A DNA stretch of 64,000 bases from Immundisolibacter sp049322795 (lineage in GTDB: Bacteria > Pseudomonadota > Gammaproteobacteria > Immundisolibacterales > Immundisolibacteraceae): NCBI GenBank assembly GCA_049322795.1, contig JBMOQH010000015.1, forward strand, positions 124,001 through 188,000. Reading direction: 5' to 3'. The translations under genes and the position numbers were made by a program. This document shows, in pieces, positions 60,965-64,000 of this stretch. The notes below the pieces were generated by a model. It saw only the letters and a list, made by a program, of their open reading frames with translations. It had not been told where the DNA came from and searched no databases. Position 1 is the stretch's first letter; each line of letters starts with the position of its first letter.

Positions 60965-61354
60965 ATGTCTGAACCACTGAAACTGCAGGACCTCATGGAA
61001 GCGGACGGCGTGGTGGCGGCACTGCGCTGGCAGCAGTCGCGCTTCATCAATGCCATCGCCTACCCGGCGCGGCTGGTCGAGTCGCTCGGCTTCGAGGGCG
61101 AGGAACGGGCCCGTCAGCTGATGCTGTCGGCCGAGGCCATGGGCCTGTCCATCAAGGGCGTGCTGGAAATCGACTATTACCGCGACCGCACCGGCAATCC
61201 GCACAGCCTGATGCCGGCCGACGGCTACATGATTCACGGCCAGAAATACAACCTGGTGTGCACGCTGAACCGCGTGGCGACGCTGGTGGACAACAAGGTC
61301 GACTACGATCTGAAGGGCCTGTTCCTGAAGCAGGCGCTGGTGCTGAACGACTGA
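60965..61354 (+). CDS. hypothetical 129-aa protein divergent from catabolic operon
   Basis: No family recognised. A soluble, mixed protein: helical start LKLQDLMEADGVVAALRWQQ, then SRFINAIAYPARLVESLGFE, a helix ARQLMLSAEAMGLSIKGVLE, and a beta-rich end (DGYMIHGQKYNLVCTLNRVA, KVDYDLKGLFLKQALVLND). No cysteine motif, nucleotide loop or signal peptide. First gene of the rightward group, 88 nt before the PdxA2-type gene. It may act with that enzyme, but nothing in the sequence shows how. Confidence 0.65.
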   Translation: MSEPLKLQDLMEADGVVAALRWQQSRFINAIAYPARLVESLGFEGEERARQLMLSAEAMGLSIKGVLEIDYYRDRTGNPHSLMPADGYMIHGQKYNLVCTLNRVATLVDNKVDYDLKGLFLKQALVLND

Positions 61355-61442
61355 CCGGGGCGGGCGCCACCGGCGCTTGGCTGCAACACGCAGCGCCCCT
61401 CCCCTGATACGGGTGGGCGGCGCACCTAGAGGAGGAACGATC

Positions 61443-62432
61443 GTGCAAAACAAACCCGTCGTCGCCGTCATGACCGGCGATCCCTGCGGCATCGGCCCCG
61501 AGGTGGTGGTCAAGTCGCTGGTGCTGGACGCCGTCCATGCCGACTGCCGGCCGGTGGTGGTGGGCTCGGTGGAATCGGTGCGCCAGACCGTCGACATGCT
61601 CGGCTACGACGTCGCCGTGCGCCGCGTTACCGACGTGGAAGGCACCGGGCTCGATCCGAAGGTCATCGACGTCTACGACACCGGCCAGCTCGATCCGAAG
61701 TTCATCACCCTGGGCAAGGCCAACGCCGAATGCGGCCTGGCCAGCGCGGCCTGGCTGAAGGAGATGGACGAGCTGGCGCTGGCCGGCAAGGTGCAGGCCA
61801 CCATCATGGGCCCCATCAACACCGACGCCCTCAAGATGGCCGACAAGTTCGACGCCGTGGTCGGCGTCGAGGTCGGCAAGACGTACCTGTTCCTGATCAC
61901 CGGTCCGCTGCGGGTGGTGCACCTCACGGACCACATCCCGCTGCGCCAGGTGTGCGACATCATCGCGCCGGACCTGGTCTACAAGGCGCTGCGGACCATT
62001 CACGACGACTTCACGCGCTGGGGCATTCCCAGGCCGCGCATCGTGGTGGCGGGCCTGAACGCCCACGCCTACGGCGAAGAGGACAAGACACAGATCGCGC
62101 CCGGCGTGGAGAAGGCGAAGGCCGAGGGCATCGACGTGACCGGCCCGGCACCGCCGGACAGCGTGTTCCGCTGGTGCATCGAGGACAAGTACGACGTGGT
62201 GCTGGCCATGTTCCACGACCAGGGCCACATCGCCGTCAAGACCTGGGGCTTCGTCGGCAACTGCGCCATGATCCTCGGCACGCCGTACATCCACATGTCG
62301 GTGGCGCACGGCACGGCGTTCGACATCGTGGGCAAGGGCATCGCCAGCCACGAGATGCTGCTGACTTCCATCCGCCACGCGGCGAGCCTGGGCGCCGGTC
62401 GTGGCTTCCACAAGGAAACCGCCGCCGCGTGA
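61443..62432 (+). CDS. PdxA2-type 4-hydroxythreonine-4-phosphate dehydrogenase family protein
   Basis: 329 aa from GTG at 61443, preceded by a strong GAGGAGGAA ribosome site. PdxA family motifs: VMTGDPCGIGPEVVVKSL, MGPINTDALK, LTDHIPL, GLNAHAYGEE, AMFHDQGHIAVKTWG and SVAHGTAFDIVGKG with metal-ligand histidines. The deviations from true PdxA (HDQGH for HDQGL, SVAHGTAFD for SPDHGTALD) place it in the PdxA2 branch, which works in catabolic pathways as an NAD-dependent dehydrogenase/decarboxylase rather than in vitamin B6 synthesis. The next gene overlaps it by 4 nt. Confidence 0.88.
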   Translation: MQNKPVVAVMTGDPCGIGPEVVVKSLVLDAVHADCRPVVVGSVESVRQTVDMLGYDVAVRRVTDVEGTGLDPKVIDVYDTGQLDPKFITLGKANAECGLASAAWLKEMDELALAGKVQATIMGPINTDALKMADKFDAVVGVEVGKTYLFLITGPLRVVHLTDHIPLRQVCDIIAPDLVYKALRTIHDDFTRWGIPRPRIVVAGLNAHAYGEEDKTQIAPGVEKAKAEGIDVTGPAPPDSVFRWCIEDKYDVVLAMFHDQGHIAVKTWGFVGNCAMILGTPYIHMSVAHGTAFDIVGKGIASHEMLLTSIRHAASLGAGRGFHKETAAA

Positions 62433-63121
62433 GTGCGACCGCGCGCGAGACGCCGCCGCTGGCGGCGGTGCTGCTGGACCTCGACGGCACGCTGGCGGAC
62501 ACGGCGGCCGATCTCGCGCGGGCCATGAATGCGCTGCGCGGCGAGCTCGGGCTGCCGCCGCTGGCGCCGGGCGCGCTGCGGCCTTACGTGTCGCAGGGCG
62601 CCCGCGGCATGCTGAACCACGGTCTCGATCTGCGCCCGGACGATGCGCGCTACCCGACGCTGCGCGACCGTTTCCTAGAGCTTTACGCCGACTGCTGCGC
62701 CGTCGAGGCGCAGCTGTTCGACGGGTTTCCCGAGGTGCTCGCGGCCCTGCGCAGCAGCGGGCTCGGCGTTGGCATCGTCACCAACAAGATCGAGCGCTTT
62801 GCCGCGCCGCTGCTGCGCGCGTTGGACGTATGGCCGGATGGCGACTGCCTGATCACCCCTGACCGGCTGGCCAAGGCCAAGCCCGACCCGGAAGGCGTGC
62901 TGCTCGCCTGCCGGCTTCTGGGCGTGACGCCCGCGCAGTGTGTGTTCGTGGGTGACGACCGGCGCGACGTCGAGGCCGGGCGCGCGGCCGGCACGCGCGC
63001 CGTGGTCGCCGCCTGGGGCTATCTGGGCCCGGACGAGGACGTCGCCGCCTGGGGCGCCGATGCGGTGATCGGTGCGCCGTCCGAGCTGCCGGCGCTGTGC
63101 CAACGCTGGGGCGCACCGTGA
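62429..63121 (+). CDS. mupP: HAD phosphatase, MupP/Gph-like
   Basis: 230 aa from GTG at 62429 (GTGA overlap). HAD motifs: LLDLDGTLADT with nucleophile Asp17 and Asp19, VTNK (motif II), KAKPDP (motif III) and VGDDRRD (motif IV). The segment YADCCAVEAQLFDGFPEVLA and the ending AWGADAVI are closest to MupP, N-acetylmuramate-6-phosphate phosphatase of peptidoglycan recycling; phosphoglycolate phosphatase is the alternative. Placement after a catabolic dehydrogenase is not the pseudomonad ubiG-mupP order. Confidence 0.8.
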   Translation: MSATARETPPLAAVLLDLDGTLADTAADLARAMNALRGELGLPPLAPGALRPYVSQGARGMLNHGLDLRPDDARYPTLRDRFLELYADCCAVEAQLFDGFPEVLAALRSSGLGVGIVTNKIERFAAPLLRALDVWPDGDCLITPDRLAKAKPDPEGVLLACRLLGVTPAQCVFVGDDRRDVEAGRAAGTRAVVAAWGYLGPDEDVAAWGADAVIGAPSELPALCQRWGAP

Positions 63122-63477
63122 GCGCGCCGGAGCTCACCGACATCGTGCTGCACAAGGCGACGCGGGCGCTCGAAGTGCGGTATGCCGACGGCAGCGCGTT
63201 CACGCTGCCGGCCGAGTTTCTGCGGGTGCACTCGCCCTCGGCCGAGGTGCAGGGCCACGGGCCCGGTCAGGCGGTGCTGGTGCCGGGCAAGCGGGACGTC
63301 GCCATCACGGCGCTGGAGCCGGTCGGTCATTACGCGCTGCAGATCACCTTCTCGGACGGCCACGACAGCGGTCTGTTCGGTTTCGATTACCTGTACCGCC
63401 TGGGCCGCGAGCAGGACGCGCTGTGGCAGCGTTACCTCGAGCGCCTGGCCGCCGCCGGGCAGTCGCGCGCGCAGTGA
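63118..63477 (+). CDS. DUF971 (GBBH-like) domain protein
   Basis: 119 aa from GTG at 63118 (GTGA overlap with the phosphatase). A single DUF971 domain: LTDIVLHKATRALEVRYADG, FTLPAEFLRVHSPSAEVQGH, and EPVGHYALQITFSDGHDSGL, ending FDYLYRLGREQDALWQRYLE. The domain is also found at the N-terminus of gamma-butyrobetaine hydroxylase and in iron-sulfur-cluster carriers. Stand-alone copies are widespread in proteobacteria; the function is unclear, possibly Fe-S related. It is coupled to the following oxidase gene. Confidence 0.9.
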   Translation: MSAPELTDIVLHKATRALEVRYADGSAFTLPAEFLRVHSPSAEVQGHGPGQAVLVPGKRDVAITALEPVGHYALQITFSDGHDSGLFGFDYLYRLGREQDALWQRYLERLAAAGQSRAQ

Positions 63478-64000
63478 GCGGCGTCTACGCCAGCGTCGAC
63501 GACCTGCGCCGCGCGGCCGAAGGCTATCTGCCGCGCATGGTGTTCGATTTCGTCGATGGCGGCGCCGAGCGGGAAATCACGCTGCGTGCCAACACGGCCG
63601 ATTTCGAGCCGCTGCGCTTCTCGCCGCGCGTGCTGACCGACGTCAGCGGCGTCGATCTGGGCACCACGTTGCTCGGCGAGCCGATCGCGCTGCCGCTGGC
63701 GATCGCGCCCATGGGCCTGTGCGGGCTGGTGCGGCCGGAAGGCGAACTGGCGCTGGCGCGCGCCGCCAAGGCGGCCGGCATCCCGCTGGCGCTGTCCACC
63801 GCCGCCAGCCACGCGCTCGAGGCGGTGATGGACGCAGCGCCCGGCAATCTGTGGTTCCAGCTCTACATCTTCCGTGACCGCGAGTTCGCGCGAAGCCTGG
63901 TGCAGCGGGCGCGCGCCGCCGGCTATCGGGCGCTGGTGGTGACGGTCGATCTCACCCGTGGCGGCAAGCGCGAGAAGGACATCCACAACGGCTTCACCGT
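63474..64000 (+). CDS. FMN-dependent alpha-hydroxy-acid oxidase/dehydrogenase, cut by window edge
   Basis: The first 175 residues are present from GTG at 63474 (GTGA overlap). The FMN_dh family is shown by YASVDDLRRAAEGYLPRMVF, DFVDGGAEREITLRANTADF, the LAIAPMGLCGLVRPEGELAL strand, and WFQLYIFRDREFARSLVQRA followed by VVTVDLTRGGKREKD. Members oxidise L-lactate, mandelate, glycolate or longer 2-hydroxy acids. The catalytic His and C-terminal FMN residues lie beyond the window. It may handle a 2-hydroxy acid from the nearby catabolic cluster. Confidence 0.9.
   Translation, partial: MSGVYASVDDLRRAAEGYLPRMVFDFVDGGAEREITLRANTADFEPLRFSPRVLTDVSGVDLGTTLLGEPIALPLAIAPMGLCGLVRPEGELALARAAKAAGIPLALSTAASHALEAVMDAAPGNLWFQLYIFRDREFARSLVQRARAAGYRALVVTVDLTRGGKREKDIHNGFT

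Overview
The window looks like chromosome of a high-GC gammaproteobacterium. Core genes typical of that class are present (psd, hemC-hemD, nudJ-mnmA, msrP-msrQ, prmB, rapZ, rpoN, lptB-lptA, a mupP-like phosphatase). The catabolic genes resemble those of aromatic- or terpenoid-degrading soil lineages (Nevskiales or Immundisolibacter-like). That placement is an inference from gene content only. No rRNA, tRNA or CRISPR array was found.

Layout. 1-5.8 kb: housekeeping genes for phospholipid, haem and tRNA modification, plus a bile-acid/sodium-symporter-type transporter. 5.9-8.6 kb: a small leftward oxidative group (SDR, Rieske oxygenase, unknown 115-aa protein). 8.7-41.4 kb: one almost unbroken leftward run of 28 genes forming an XrtA (exosortase A) exopolysaccharide locus. 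It begins with the envelope machinery (export lipoprotein, chain-length protein, tyrosine kinase, outer-membrane protein, ATPase, deacetylase, FemAB protein). It continues through two exosortase-associated sugar transferases, exosortase A itself, an asparagine-synthase-like amidotransferase and a CapK-like adenylating enzyme. A long tail follows with glycosyltransferases, a flippase, methyltransferases and an exosortase-A-type O-glycosylation ligase. No PEP-CTERM substrate and no PrsK/PrsR regulators lie in the window. 41.7-48.4 kb: a ComEA-like protein, msrPQ-prmB, then rapZ, rpoN, lptB and lptA on the other strand. 48.6-50.3 kb: a UbiD-family decarboxylase.

50.3-53.9 kb is an accessory island of visibly lower GC. 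It holds an unrecognised 507-aa protein, a complete higBA toxin-antitoxin pair, a truncated REP-associated transposase, an orphan hicB, and three copies of a roughly 125-bp inverted-repeat element. 54-60.8 kb is a leftward catabolic operon: enoyl-CoA hydratase, acyl-CoA dehydrogenase, CoA ligase, thioesterase, Baeyer-Villiger monooxygenase, dienelactone-hydrolase-like enzyme. Divergent from it (61-64 kb) are an unknown 129-aa protein, a PdxA2-type dehydrogenase, a MupP-like phosphatase, a DUF971 protein and a truncated FMN alpha-hydroxy-acid oxidase, coupled by 4-nt GTGA overlaps from pdxA2 onward.

The most unusual non-coding signal is a composite repeat of up to five consecutive hairpins, with two near-complete and two partial copies in intergenic gaps. 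Paired base changes keep the stems intact between copies, and one stem position is occupied by entirely different palindromes in different copies. Genes with no recognised family are the 507-aa, 129-aa and 115-aa proteins.
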